This document shows, in pieces, positions 1-5,974 of a DNA stretch of 14,273 nucleotides. Numbering within the stretch: position 1 is the first letter of the stretch; each line of letters opens with the position of its first letter. Made by a program: the position numbers and the translations under genes. The stretch covers positions 1-14,273 of the forward strand of contig NZ_LWHB01000006.1 in the NCBI RefSeq assembly GCF_001889065.1, written 5' to 3'. Below the pieces are notes generated by a model. It was not told where the DNA came from. It did no database searches and saw only the letters and a program-made list of their open reading frames with translations. This DNA is from Suttonella ornithocola (lineage in GTDB: Bacteria > Pseudomonadota > Gammaproteobacteria > Cardiobacteriales > Cardiobacteriaceae).

Positions 1-489
1 TCAATTACAGGGATAAAACGAAACGAGCTATTTGTCATTCAGAAAAGCGAAATTCTTCGTTACTATCAGCTTAATGGTAAAAAATGGTTAAGTGTTTCGT
101 ATTTAAATGAACTTTTATTACATCATACGAAAATAGATTATGCTGATGTTGAGCTTTACCATCTTTATACGCAAGCATTGCAGCAGCCTGATACCTATCG
201 TCTGCGCATGATAGAGTGGTATTTGATCAATGAATTGGCTCTTATTCCTGAAAGAAATCATACAGCATCTTTTTACCAGTTATTTCAAAAAAACGGTTGG
301 TTGGTATTACAGCCAGCATTAAAAGGATTTACACACGAATTAATTGTTCAAATTGAAGCACGAACATTGCCCTTAGAACATCCGCAGTTGAAAAATTATT
401 TACAGACAATTTTATCTTTTAATAGTAATGCAAAGCAAAAAACCAAAACAACCGCCTATGCGTTACTTCAGCTATTGCAACCAAAGTGA
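1..489 (+). CDS. recO: DNA repair protein RecO, C-terminal part (5' end outside window)
   Basis: The frame is open from base 1 to a TGA at 487-489, giving 162 C-terminal residues; the start lies upstream of the window. RecO loads RecA on gapped DNA together with RecF/RecR. I identify it by resemblance to remembered RecO proteins: the stretch LSVSYLNELLLHH matches the family's GLYINELL helix. It is followed by a short acidic linker, LYHLYTQAL, then a helix RLRMIEWYLINELAL matching the RecO 'ALRRFELALLGHLGY' helix. The tail (KTKTTAYALLQLL) parallels the family's conserved K(S/T)RELF-Q C-terminal helix. The N-terminal OB fold is not in the window. Gammaproteobacterial RecO usually has about 230-245 residues, so roughly two thirds is present. 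It is divergent, and the call rests on pattern rather than a catalytic motif. The gene converges on erpA with 13 bp between the stops. Confidence 0.7.
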   Translation, partial: SITGIKRNELFVIQKSEILRYYQLNGKKWLSVSYLNELLLHHTKIDYADVELYHLYTQALQQPDTYRLRMIEWYLINELALIPERNHTASFYQLFQKNGWLVLQPALKGFTHELIVQIEARTLPLEHPQLKNYLQTILSFNSNAKQKTKTTAYALLQLLQPK

Positions 490-502
490 GTATAGATTAA
501 AT

Positions 503-853
503 TTATGCGGAAAAAGAGGAGCCGCATCCACACGTAGTTTGTGCATTGGGATTGCGAATAACAAATTGAGCGCCTCGTATATCTTCTTTATAGTCTATTT
601 CTGCTCCAGTAAGATAAGGGTAGCTAATGGGGTCAATTGCTAAAGTTACACCGTCAGTTGTGATAATGGCATCACCTTCTTGTAACTCTTCTGAAAAAGT
701 AAAACCGTACTGAAACCCTGAACAACCGCCTCCAGTAATATATACTCTTAGTTTTAGTTCAGGATTTTCTTCTTCTGCAATTAAACTAGCAACTTTCTGC
801 GCAGCAGCTTGCGTAAATACGACTTCGGCATCAAATAATTCTAATTCAGCCAT
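503..853 (-). CDS. erpA: Iron-sulfur cluster insertion protein ErpA (A-type carrier)
   Basis: This 116-residue A-type Fe-S carrier receives clusters from the Isc/Suf assembly systems in the cytoplasm and hands them to apo-proteins, in E. coli notably the isoprenoid enzymes IspG/IspH. The three cluster ligands are visible: Cys44 in GGGCSGFQYGF, and Cys108 and Cys110 in the C-terminal TTCGCGSSFSA. The LKLRVYITGGGCSGFQYGF block and the ending point to ErpA rather than IscA or SufA, and the length matches ErpA (about 114 residues). The start is supported by GAGGAAAT six bases before the ATG. It lies downstream of the ribosomal operon terminator on the same strand, so it is probably a separate transcription unit; I saw no convincing sigma70 promoter. 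It is the only Fe-S maturation gene in the window. Confidence 0.95.
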   Translation of the reverse strand: MAELELFDAEVVFTQAAAQKVASLIAEEENPELKLRVYITGGGCSGFQYGFTFSEELQEGDAIITTDGVTLAIDPISYPYLTGAEIDYKEDIRGAQFVIRNPNAQTTCGCGSSFSA

Positions 854-917
854 AATTTCCTCGATCTTCTAAACTTAAATATGAATACTAATGTGCCTTA
901 TTGTACGTTAAATAAAT

Positions 918-942
918 AAAGCCCGTTTAAAAACGGGCTTTA
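918..942 (-). terminator. Intrinsic terminator of the rpsF-rpsR-rplI operon
   Basis: A perfect 10-bp stem (AAAGCCCGTT at 918-927 with its complement at 932-941) has a 4-nt loop and a GC-rich core. On the minus strand it is followed by TTTATTTATTTAA. It sits 31 bp after the rplI stop and ahead of erpA, so it should end the ribosomal transcript and insulate erpA. Confidence 0.8.
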
Positions 943-972
943 TAAAAGATTGCTAAATCAATAGAAAGTTGA

Positions 973-1422
973 TTAGTTTGCTTCAACAATGCGAACAATA
1001 ACTTGTGCATGAATATCGCCGTAGAGTTTTAAATCAATTGGGTATTCACCAAGTTCACGAATGGTTCCATGTGGCATAAGGATTTCGTTGCGCGCCAAGG
1101 TTAAACCTTGTTGCTCAGCGGCAGAGGCAATTTGCTGTGTGCCAACAGAGCCAAAAAGTTTTCCTTCATCACCACATTTAGCAAAAATGGTTAAAACTTT
1201 TTCATTAAGTTGTTCTGCACGGCGCTCTGTTTCTGCTAAGCGTTCTGCTTGTTGTTTTTCTAAATCTGCGCGACGAGCTTCGAATTCAGCGATTTTGGTT
1301 TTGGTCGCTTCAGTTGCTTTTCCTTGTGGGATGAGGAAGTTACGAGCATAGCCAGATTTTACACTAACTTTATCGCCCAAATCGCCCAAACCAGCGACAC
1401 GATCTAATAAAATAATATCCAT
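973..1422 (-). CDS. rplI: 50S ribosomal protein bL9
   Basis: This 149-residue bL9 has the typical length. The N-terminal rRNA-binding domain begins MDIILLDRVAGLGDLGDKVSVKSGYARN, containing the family signature G-LG--V-VK-GYARN-L-P. A long charged connecting helix follows (about residues 40-75, rich in E, R, K and A), then a C-terminal domain ending in VIVRIVEAN. bL9 binds 23S rRNA at the base of the L1 stalk. The start is fixed by AAGGAG eight bases before the ATG. That Shine-Dalgarno merges with the rpsR stop codon (TAAGGAG), which suggests translational coupling. It is the last gene of the operon, and the terminator at 918-942 follows. No anomaly was seen. Confidence 0.98.
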   Translation of the reverse strand: MDIILLDRVAGLGDLGDKVSVKSGYARNFLIPQGKATEATKTKIAEFEARRADLEKQQAERLAETERRAEQLNEKVLTIFAKCGDEGKLFGSVGTQQIASAAEQQGLTLARNEILMPHGTIRELGEYPIDLKLYGDIHAQVIVRIVEAN

Positions 1423-1434
1423 AATACGTGCTCC

Positions 1435-1650
1435 TTAGTGTTGATCAGTATATGGCATTAAAGCTAGGAAGCGAGCACGCTTAATAGCCGTAGCTAATTG
1501 ACGTTGATAGTAAGCATTTGTGCCTGTAATACGAGCAGGAACAATTTTGCCAACTTCGGTAACGTAACCTTTTAAGGTTTCTAAATCTTTGTAATCAATT
1601 TCGTTTACACCTTCTTGGGTAAAACGACAAATTCTTTTGCGACGAGCCAT
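1435..1650 (-). CDS. rpsR: 30S ribosomal protein bS18
   Basis: This 71-residue protein begins MARRKRICRF and contains IDYKD, the GKIVPARITGT core and the terminal AIKRARFLALMPY helix, all diagnostic of bS18. bS18 forms a heterodimer with bS6 on the 30S platform, which explains the adjacency to rpsF. The ATG follows AAGGAG with a 5-base spacer. The rpsF stop codon is part of that ribosome-binding site, and rpsR's own stop is likewise built into the rplI ribosome-binding site. The rpsF-rpsR gap is only 9 bp and the rpsR-rplI gap 12 bp, indicating one operon. The family sometimes carries zinc-binding cysteines; here a single Cys8 (RRKRICRF) is seen, so this looks like a zinc-free (C-minus) form. 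Confidence 0.98.
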   Translation of the reverse strand: MARRKRICRFTQEGVNEIDYKDLETLKGYVTEVGKIVPARITGTNAYYQRQLATAIKRARFLALMPYTDQH

Positions 1651-1659
1651 GGTGTCTCC

Positions 1660-1986
1660 TTATTTTTTAGCGTCTTGCATCATTGGTGAAGCTTCTGTGA
1701 TTGCTTCATCACGACGAATGGTAAGATGACGCAGAATAGCATCATTAAAGCGGAAGTTGCTTTCTAGTTCACGTAAAGTATCGTCGTTACATTCGATATT
1801 TATTAATACGTAATGTGCTTTGACTAATTTGTTAATTGGATAAGCCAATACACGACGTCCCCAATCTTCAAAGCGATGAACTTTTCCGCCACCTGCTTCG
1901 ATTTGTGAACGATAGCGCTCTACCATAGCATTGACTTGCTCGCTTTGGTCTGGGTGGACCAAAAATACGATTTCATAATGTCTCAT
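1660..1986 (-). CDS. rpsF: 30S ribosomal protein bS6
   Basis: This 108-residue bS6 starts MRHYEIVFLVHPDQSEQV, followed by the conserved EDWGRRVLAYPINKL--AHYVLINIE segment and RFNDAILRHL-IR. These strands and helices form the ferredoxin-like fold that contacts bS18 and 16S rRNA. E. coli S6 carries a longer acidic, glutamylated tail. Here the tail after LTIRRDEAI is short (TEASPMMQDAKK) and lacks a poly-Glu end, so RimK-type tailing is not obvious. The Shine-Dalgarno AAGGA lies six to seven bases before the ATG, inside a predicted leader hairpin. It is the first gene of the rpsF-rpsR-rplI operon. Confidence 0.98.
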   Translation of the reverse strand: MRHYEIVFLVHPDQSEQVNAMVERYRSQIEAGGGKVHRFEDWGRRVLAYPINKLVKAHYVLINIECNDDTLRELESNFRFNDAILRHLTIRRDEAITEASPMMQDAKK

Positions 1987-1991
1987 AAAGA

Positions 1992-2054
1992 TTCCTTATG
2001 GATGATAAACAGCTGTGATTAGACAGCAAGGAAATGTCAAAGTAATATTTGACA
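1992..2054 (-). promoter_or_regulatory. Structured 5' leader of rpsF (candidate bS6:bS18 autoregulatory region)
   Basis: Two foldable elements lie between the promoter and the rpsF start. First comes a perfect inverted repeat TGTCAAA-N6-TTTGACA at 2035-2054. Next, on the minus strand, TTCCTT (2028-2033) pairs with AAGGAA (1992-1997), enclosing a second stem GCTGT/ACAGC (2023-2027 with 2012-2016, 6-nt loop). AAGGAA contains the rpsF Shine-Dalgarno, so the structure would hide it. Known family biology: bS6:bS18 complexes bind their own rpsF leader in many bacteria. I could not match the conserved CCG bulge reported for that motif, so the identity is inferred. Confidence 0.45.
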
Positions 2055-2063
2055 AGGACACGC

Positions 2064-2092
2064 ATTTTATGCGTTTTTTCTAATAAATTCAA
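2064..2092 (-). promoter_or_regulatory. Sigma70-type promoter of rpsF-rpsR-rplI
   Basis: On the minus strand a -35 TTGAAT (2087-2092) and a -10 TAAAAT (2064-2069) are separated by exactly 17 bp. Predicted transcription starts near 2057, leaving a leader of about 70 nt. The -10 box lies within a small palindrome, CGCAT-TTT-ATGCG (2061-2073). Confidence 0.65.
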
Positions 2093-2152
2093 GTAGTATT
2101 CACCATTGGGTCTTTTCATGTTATTTTGATGATTTAATTATTATTTGCTTTC

Positions 2153-3214
2153 ATGAATTATACGTCTTGGGAAGATGCGCCTGCATGGACTTTTCAGCCG
2201 AATACAATCATTTGTTATGACAGTGAGTTTGTACGAGAACATAGTTATTATCCTAAGCTCGCTTTAGTACAAATTCATCAGCCGCACTGGCGTGCCGCTG
2301 CACTTTTTGATCCATTAGCACATTCATTAAAATATTTATGGAAAAAACTTCAGCAGCATCAAGCCCCAATTGTTTTGCATGCGGGACGACAGGATTTAGA
2401 GTTGTTACGTGCCGAAAGTGGGCAATTACCGACACAGATTCGAGATACGCAACTCGGCTTCGCACTTTGTTACCCTAAAAAGATGATTAGTTATGCTGAT
2501 TTAGTTGAATATTATTTGGGGATAAAATTAGATAAAAGTGAAACGCGGAGTAATTGGTTGGCTCGTCCACTATCTGATGCGCAATGCGGATACGCAGCAG
2601 ATGACGTAGGGTTATTAAGTCAAGTTTATCCTTATTTGGTTGAGGAGCTTGCAAGGTTAAATCGATTAGAATGGTGGCAAGAAGAATGCAGCAGAATGTT
2701 AGAAGTAGCGGGGCGGCAACTGCCACAATCTTTACCTTGGTATAAGTTAAAAGGCGCGCCACAAAAGTTAAGACAACCACATCTATTTTCGGCTCAGGCA
2801 TTGATTGCTATTCGAGAATATTATGCTGCTCAATATGACTTGCCTCGGCGTAATGTTCTCAGTGATGAAAAACTTGTTCAAATTGCTATTCGGCAACCAA
2901 CAGATAGTGTGACTTTGGCAGAATATCTGCCGCATGATCATCTGATGCTAAGTAATATTGAACAAGTAGAAACTGTATTTGAAAAGATACGTAAAGAAAT
3001 CATTCCTAGCCGACCTAGAGCTGTTCGATTGACAGGCGTGCAGAAGAAATATCAGGAAAAGTTAGAACGCTATATTCAAAAGATAGCAATAGATTTAAAT
3101 ATAGCGCCAGAAATACTGGCGCCACCTAAGCAAGTGCAACGGTTTATTGTTCACCCTGAAAACAGTTTATTGCTTAAAGGATGGCGAAAAATCTTTTTTA
3201 AAGATAGAGTTTAA
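2153..3214 (+). CDS. rnd: Ribonuclease D (DEDDy 3'-5' exoribonuclease)
   Basis: This 353-residue RNase D trims 3' ends of tRNA precursors and other small RNAs; E. coli Rnd has about 375. The DEDDy active site is visible: Asp23 and Glu25 in CYDSEFVREHSYYPKL (ExoI), Asp81 in HAGRQDLELL (ExoII), and Tyr147 and Asp151 in YAADDVGLL (ExoIII). ExoI reads DSE instead of the usual DTE, a conservative change. An HRDC domain follows at about residues 205-285 (ALIAIREYYAAQYDLPRRNVLSDEKLVQIA), as expected. No clear Shine-Dalgarno precedes the ATG and I see no better in-frame start, so the start is the least certain part. The gene diverges from rpsF, and its stop codon overlaps the stop of the convergent hvfX gene by 4 bp. 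Confidence 0.94.
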   Translation: MNYTSWEDAPAWTFQPNTIICYDSEFVREHSYYPKLALVQIHQPHWRAAALFDPLAHSLKYLWKKLQQHQAPIVLHAGRQDLELLRAESGQLPTQIRDTQLGFALCYPKKMISYADLVEYYLGIKLDKSETRSNWLARPLSDAQCGYAADDVGLLSQVYPYLVEELARLNRLEWWQEECSRMLEVAGRQLPQSLPWYKLKGAPQKLRQPHLFSAQALIAIREYYAAQYDLPRRNVLSDEKLVQIAIRQPTDSVTLAEYLPHDHLMLSNIEQVETVFEKIRKEIIPSRPRAVRLTGVQKKYQEKLERYIQKIAIDLNIAPEILAPPKQVQRFIVHPENSLLLKGWRKIFFKDRV

Positions 3215-3837
3215 CGAGATTTTAGAAAAAGACGAGAGATCCAGTAATCCAAACTAAAATAGCGCCCCGCACCGTAAATGAGTAAAACGGTTAGCATAAT
3301 GAGGTAGGTTGTCGCAAATTCTATGCCGTTATTGAGTATGACATACGAACCCGTTTCGGTCAGCCAATCATAATGTCCGTAGGTTTGTAATAAATTTTTA
3401 GCCATTTGTAATCGCTCACCAACGGCAACGCTATTTTCAAGGCTCTCTGCTGCACCAGGAATATTTAGCCATGCAAAAAATTGCGCGGTGCTGGTGCTGG
3501 GATTGCTGGGAGCAATAGCGAACCAGCCGTGTTGCCAATGGACGGTAAGTGCCGCAACAATCATCGTAATAATGAGGGGGATGCTAGTGAGTCGAGTAAA
3601 TAAACCTAATAGTAATAATATTCCGCCTAAAAATTCTGCAGCGATGGTTAGCCATAGTAATAGTTCAGGAAAAGGTAATCCTAATCCCCAATCTACATTG
3701 CCAAACCATTGAGCGGTACTTTCGAAGTTTTGCCATTTTTGCCAACCTGCCACAATAAAAATCGGCGCGAGATAAAAGCGAATAGCGAGTAAGGGGATAA
3801 AATTAAAAAGTTCTAGTTTTTTATCGACTTTCGTCAT
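3211..3837 (-). CDS. hvfX: DoxX-like membrane protein of RiPP metallophore operon (HvfX family)
   Basis: This is a 208-residue integral membrane protein of the DoxX type. Hydrophobic segments are at about residues 13-31 (IPLLAIRFYLAPIFIVAGWQKW), 60-77 (LLLWLTIAAEFLGGILLLLG), 82-99 (LTSIPLIITMIVAALTVHW) and 175-194 (TTYLIMLTVLLIYGAGRYF). A long, probably extracytoplasmic loop lies between the third and fourth. The RFYLAP-F--AG-QK and AE--GGI-LLLGL-TR patterns are typical of DoxX proteins encoded with DUF692/DUF2063 genes. Its exact role is not established; a part in maturation, export or redox/copper handling of HvfA is inferred from operon linkage. It overlaps the 3' end of hvfC by 17 bp and has its own AAGGA eight bases before the ATG, so it is translationally coupled. 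It is the last gene of the operon, with no terminator before it meets rnd. Confidence 0.88.
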   Translation of the reverse strand: MTKVDKKLELFNFIPLLAIRFYLAPIFIVAGWQKWQNFESTAQWFGNVDWGLGLPFPELLLWLTIAAEFLGGILLLLGLFTRLTSIPLIITMIVAALTVHWQHGWFAIAPSNPSTSTAQFFAWLNIPGAAESLENSVAVGERLQMAKNLLQTYGHYDWLTETGSYVILNNGIEFATTYLIMLTVLLIYGAGRYFSLDYWISRLFLKSR

Positions 3838-4609
3838 TGTTTTGTTCCTTTAAGTAAAGCGCTTCTTGGTAAATTAGGTCTGTTAATAGCGGGACCAAAA
3901 AGTGGTATAACTGTTCGGGTAATTCAAATCCTAATTTGATTGCCAATGATTCTAGGAGAGAATGATTTTTTATTGTTTCAATTGTGGTTAGGCATGAAAT
4001 CAGTTGAGCAGTTGCTGAGTTGATTTCAATAAAATTGCTTTGATGCGCATGATTACGATAAACCAGTAAATAGGTTTCTATCGGCGCTTCTGGTTGAAAA
4101 TCTTGACTAATTTGGTGAACTGGCCATTCATAACGCAAATTTTGTAAAGTAGGGTTGGGGAGAAGTTGTAGAGAAGTCGCGGGAGTCAGTAAGGTTTCGT
4201 TTAGTCGCTCAACAGAAATGGTCTGTGGGATGCTATCCACTTGAATATCAATTGCCAGCTCTATCCATTCATAGTGTGCTAAGGATTGATACCAAGGCGG
4301 TAAATGCTCTGCGGTTGCTAAAGTGGCTAAAAACTGCGCGGGAATGCTGTTAAACATGGGATTAGTGCTTTTATTCTCACGCAAACAGAGCCGAATCAAT
4401 GATAGCCATTGTTGCTCTTCGGTTAAGCGACGGCAAATTGGAAAGCAGCTATCAATAAAACCACGATAATTATCAAAAACTAATTGTTGATAAATCGTTG
4501 CTGGCTTTTCAGGAATTCCGGTAGGTAAGGGAGCCGCTACTGGATCACGCAAATATTGTCCAAACTGTTGTTGAAACGTGGCTAAGTTTTTTGGCGGCTG
4601 GGAAGTCAT
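3821..4609 (-). CDS. hvfC: DUF2063 RiPP maturation partner protein (HvfC/BufC family)
   Basis: This 262-residue protein has the HvfC N-terminal domain (DUF2063) at about residues 8-100. Marks are LATFQQQFGQYLRDP, then the conserved YQQLVFDNYRGFIDSCFPICRRL, where Y-Q-Y-N-R-F-----FP--R-L is the family signature. A second domain follows, with WYQSLAHYEWIELAI (the conserved LAHYEW-E-A) and a C-terminal winged-helix-like region. In characterised DUF692 systems the partner protein binds the peptide leader and the MNIO enzyme to help substrate engagement; that role is carried over here by family. No signal peptide or membrane segment, so it is cytoplasmic. Its ATG overlaps the hvfB stop by one base (TAATG) and is preceded by AAGGG about nine bases upstream, arguing for coupled, near-stoichiometric synthesis of HvfB and HvfC. 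Confidence 0.92.
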   Translation of the reverse strand: MTSQPPKNLATFQQQFGQYLRDPVAAPLPTGIPEKPATIYQQLVFDNYRGFIDSCFPICRRLTEEQQWLSLIRLCLRENKSTNPMFNSIPAQFLATLATAEHLPPWYQSLAHYEWIELAIDIQVDSIPQTISVERLNETLLTPATSLQLLPNPTLQNLRYEWPVHQISQDFQPEAPIETYLLVYRNHAHQSNFIEINSATAQLISCLTTIETIKNHSLLESLAIKLGFELPEQLYHFLVPLLTDLIYQEALYLKEQNNDESR

Positions 4610-5475
4610 TAGCAGTAGCCCTTTTGAATGCGTTTAATATGGCTGACTTCATCAATTAACACTTGTGCATCAGGGAAATTAAAATCTCTTTCTAAACAAA
4701 TTGGGACATTTTTCGCTAAATCAGGAGCTAGTTGATAAACATATTCTAGTAATGCCCATACATCCTCAATTACCGCTTTTCCGTGTGTATCAATGATAAA
4801 CCCATCTTCAGCGACGTAATGTCCGGCAATATGCATATAGCCCGTCTTCTCTAAAGGTAGTTGTTTAAGATGTGCATAAGGATCATAGCCAAAATTTTGA
4901 CTATTAACATAAACGTTATTAACGTCTAGATGTAGATAGCAGCCACTTTCAGCAATTACGGCTTGAATAAACTCGGCTTCGGTCATTGTAGAATTCGGTG
5001 GTGTGAAATAGACAGAAGCATTTTCTAAACCGATTTGTCGTTCTAAAATGTCTTGAGTTTGTCGTACTCGTCCTGCAATCCAATGAACGGCTTCTTCATT
5101 TAACGGAATGGGCAATAAATCATAGAGTTGACCATCATCTGAGCACCAAGATAAGTGCTCTGTAAAACGCTCAATTTTATAATCAGCTAAAAATTTTTTG
5201 ATGCGTTTTAAATGTTCAATATTTAATGGTGCGACGCTTCCAATAGACAGCGATAAACCATGCGCTGCTAGTGGTTTTAATTCAGCAAATTCTGATAATA
5301 AAGCTTGATAACGTCCTCCCATTTCTATCCAGTTTTCTGGAGAAACTTCAAAAAAGTCAATAGTTAAAAAGTTTTTTGGTTGTTTAAGTGCTTCGCGTAA
5401 AGAAGGAATTAAATCTCGTCTTAAACCTAATCCAGCGTGACCAATATTTGAAAGCGATGATGGTATGGTTGGCAT
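4609..5475 (-). CDS. hvfB: Multinuclear non-haem iron-dependent oxidative RiPP maturase (MNIO, DUF692; HvfB/BufB family)
   Basis: This 288-residue DUF692 enzyme has a TIM-barrel fold with an iron cluster that uses O2 to convert Cys residues of a precursor peptide into copper-binding heterocycles (oxazolone/thioamide or thiooxazole products in studied relatives). Candidate metal or active-site residues are all present: His13 in NIGHAGLGLR, Glu43 in DFFEVSPENW, His72 in AAHGLSLSIG, Glu106/His107 in TEHLSW, Glu151/Asn152, Asp184 with Asn186/Asn187 in HLDVNNVYVN, His215 and His219 in HIAGH, Asp229/His231 in DTHG, and Glu262 in CLERDFN. Length is normal for the family. The start has AAGGTGG six bases upstream. 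It lies 181 bp after hvfA, separated by a terminator hairpin, and overlaps hvfC by one base. The substrate is very likely the adjacent HvfA. Confidence 0.95.
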   Translation of the reverse strand: MPTIPSSLSNIGHAGLGLRRDLIPSLREALKQPKNFLTIDFFEVSPENWIEMGGRYQALLSEFAELKPLAAHGLSLSIGSVAPLNIEHLKRIKKFLADYKIERFTEHLSWCSDDGQLYDLLPIPLNEEAVHWIAGRVRQTQDILERQIGLENASVYFTPPNSTMTEAEFIQAVIAESGCYLHLDVNNVYVNSQNFGYDPYAHLKQLPLEKTGYMHIAGHYVAEDGFIIDTHGKAVIEDVWALLEYVYQLAPDLAKNVPICLERDFNFPDAQVLIDEVSHIKRIQKGYC

Positions 5476-5543
5476 TATGTACCACCTTAAGTTGAATACT
5501 AAATATTTATAAATATAGAATTGTTTAGATGCTTTTCTTTCAT

Positions 5544-5578
5544 ACTTAGATAGAAAATAATAATGAAATTATCTAAGT
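5544..5578. repeat. 9-bp inverted repeat in the hvfA-hvfB gap
   Basis: ACTTAGATA at 5544-5552 is repeated in perfect inverted form (TATCTAAGT) at 5570-5578, with a 17-bp AT-rich spacer. It lies between the terminator hairpin and the hvfB ribosome-binding site. It could be an operator for a second promoter serving hvfBCX or an RNA stem. Nothing in the sequence decides between these, and the surrounding region is AT-rich. Confidence 0.4.
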
Positions 5579-5603
5579 GATAGATAGGCAAGATTTTAGA
5601 AAT

Positions 5604-5640
5604 AAAAAAGACGCAAGCGTTTAAGTCGTTTGCGTCTTTT
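5604..5640 (-). terminator. Intrinsic terminator/attenuator between hvfA and hvfB
   Basis: An 11-bp perfect stem (AAAAGACGCAA at 5606-5616 with its complement at 5630-5640) has a 13-nt loop. On the minus strand it is followed by CTTTTTTATT. It begins 17 bp after the hvfA stop and lies within an otherwise co-directional operon. It probably ends most transcripts after hvfA and lets a minority read into hvfBCX. The hairpin is nearly symmetrical, with A-runs and T-runs on both sides. Confidence 0.8.
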
Positions 5641-5656
5641 AGTGAGAAGTTAACTA

Positions 5657-5965
5657 TTAACCGCCACACTTTCCTTCGCCACATTTGGCTTCGGTTGATT
5701 TAGTTTGGCAGTCAGCGTTAGTGTCAGTGCAATCAGCTTGGCTTTCACCACCACATTTTCCTTCACCACATTTGGCTTCGCTTGGCTTTGTCGTACCGCC
5801 ACATTTAGCTTCGCTACTTTTGCCACCGCAGGCGCCTTCATTCGTTTTAGTTTCATAACCGCCGTTGAGTTTAGTAGCGCTAAATGGATTAACATCTGCT
5901 TGGGCAACGGAGGTTGCTAACGCTAAAGTTGAACCAAGTGCGATAGAGCTAAAAGTTTTTTTCAT
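5657..5965 (-). CDS. hvfA: HvfA/bufferin-type secreted copper-binding RiPP precursor with EGKCG/EAKCG repeats
   Basis: This is a 102-residue precursor. Residues 1-23 form a Sec signal peptide (MKKTFSSIALGSTLALATSVAQA, cleavage before DVNPF). The mature part opens with NPFSATKLNGGY, the conserved N-terminal motif of this family. A Gly/Lys/Glu/Cys-rich tail follows with eight cysteines: EGACG (Cys46), EAKCG (Cys55, 66, 95), EGKCG (Cys71, 100) and two in ADC context (Cys79, 86). EGKCG cysteines in relatives are modified by the DUF692 enzyme to bind copper; the product is exported and is thought to buffer or sequester copper. A unit SEAKCGEGKCGG / TEAKCGEGKCGG occurs twice, 29 codons apart. I chose the ATG at 5965 because AGAGAG (5975-5980) sits nine bases upstream; the in-frame ATG at 5974 directly abuts that site. 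Residue numbers use the 5965 start. Confidence 0.92.
   Translation of the reverse strand: MKKTFSSIALGSTLALATSVAQADVNPFSATKLNGGYETKTNEGACGGKSSEAKCGGTTKPSEAKCGEGKCGGESQADCTDTNADCQTKSTEAKCGEGKCGG
5661..5815 (-). repeat. Imperfect direct repeats inside hvfA
   Basis: Two copies of about 33 bp (5661-5693 and 5748-5780), differing at only a few bases, encode the (T/S)EAKCGEGKCGG unit. A shorter related copy (5796-5815) encodes SEAKCGG. The 87-bp spacing keeps the reading frame. This is the pattern expected if the metal-binding tail grows and shrinks by recombination between repeats. Confidence 0.8.
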
Positions 5966-5974
5966 GTAAATCAT

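Noticed and set aside
505..527. Hairpin ATGCGG/CCGCAT at the recO-erpA junction as a terminator
   Set aside because: The stem is only 6 bp, lies largely in the erpA coding end and has no T-run on either strand; I could not support it as a terminator.
1061..1351. A 96-codon plus-strand frame opposite rplI
   Set aside because: It is the antisense shadow of a well-supported ribosomal protein gene with no Shine-Dalgarno or recognisable domain.
5661..5815. Repeats considered as a CRISPR array
   Set aside because: The repeats differ in length and sequence, are in frame with a protein, and have too few copies; they encode HvfA metal-binding units.
5650..5907. An 85-codon minus-strand frame overlapping hvfA (starting MPKQMLIHL) and a 71-codon plus-strand frame (5705-5920)
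   Set aside because: Both are out-of-frame readings of the repetitive hvfA sequence. The hvfA frame has the signal peptide, conserved NPF motif and EGKCG repeats, and these do not.
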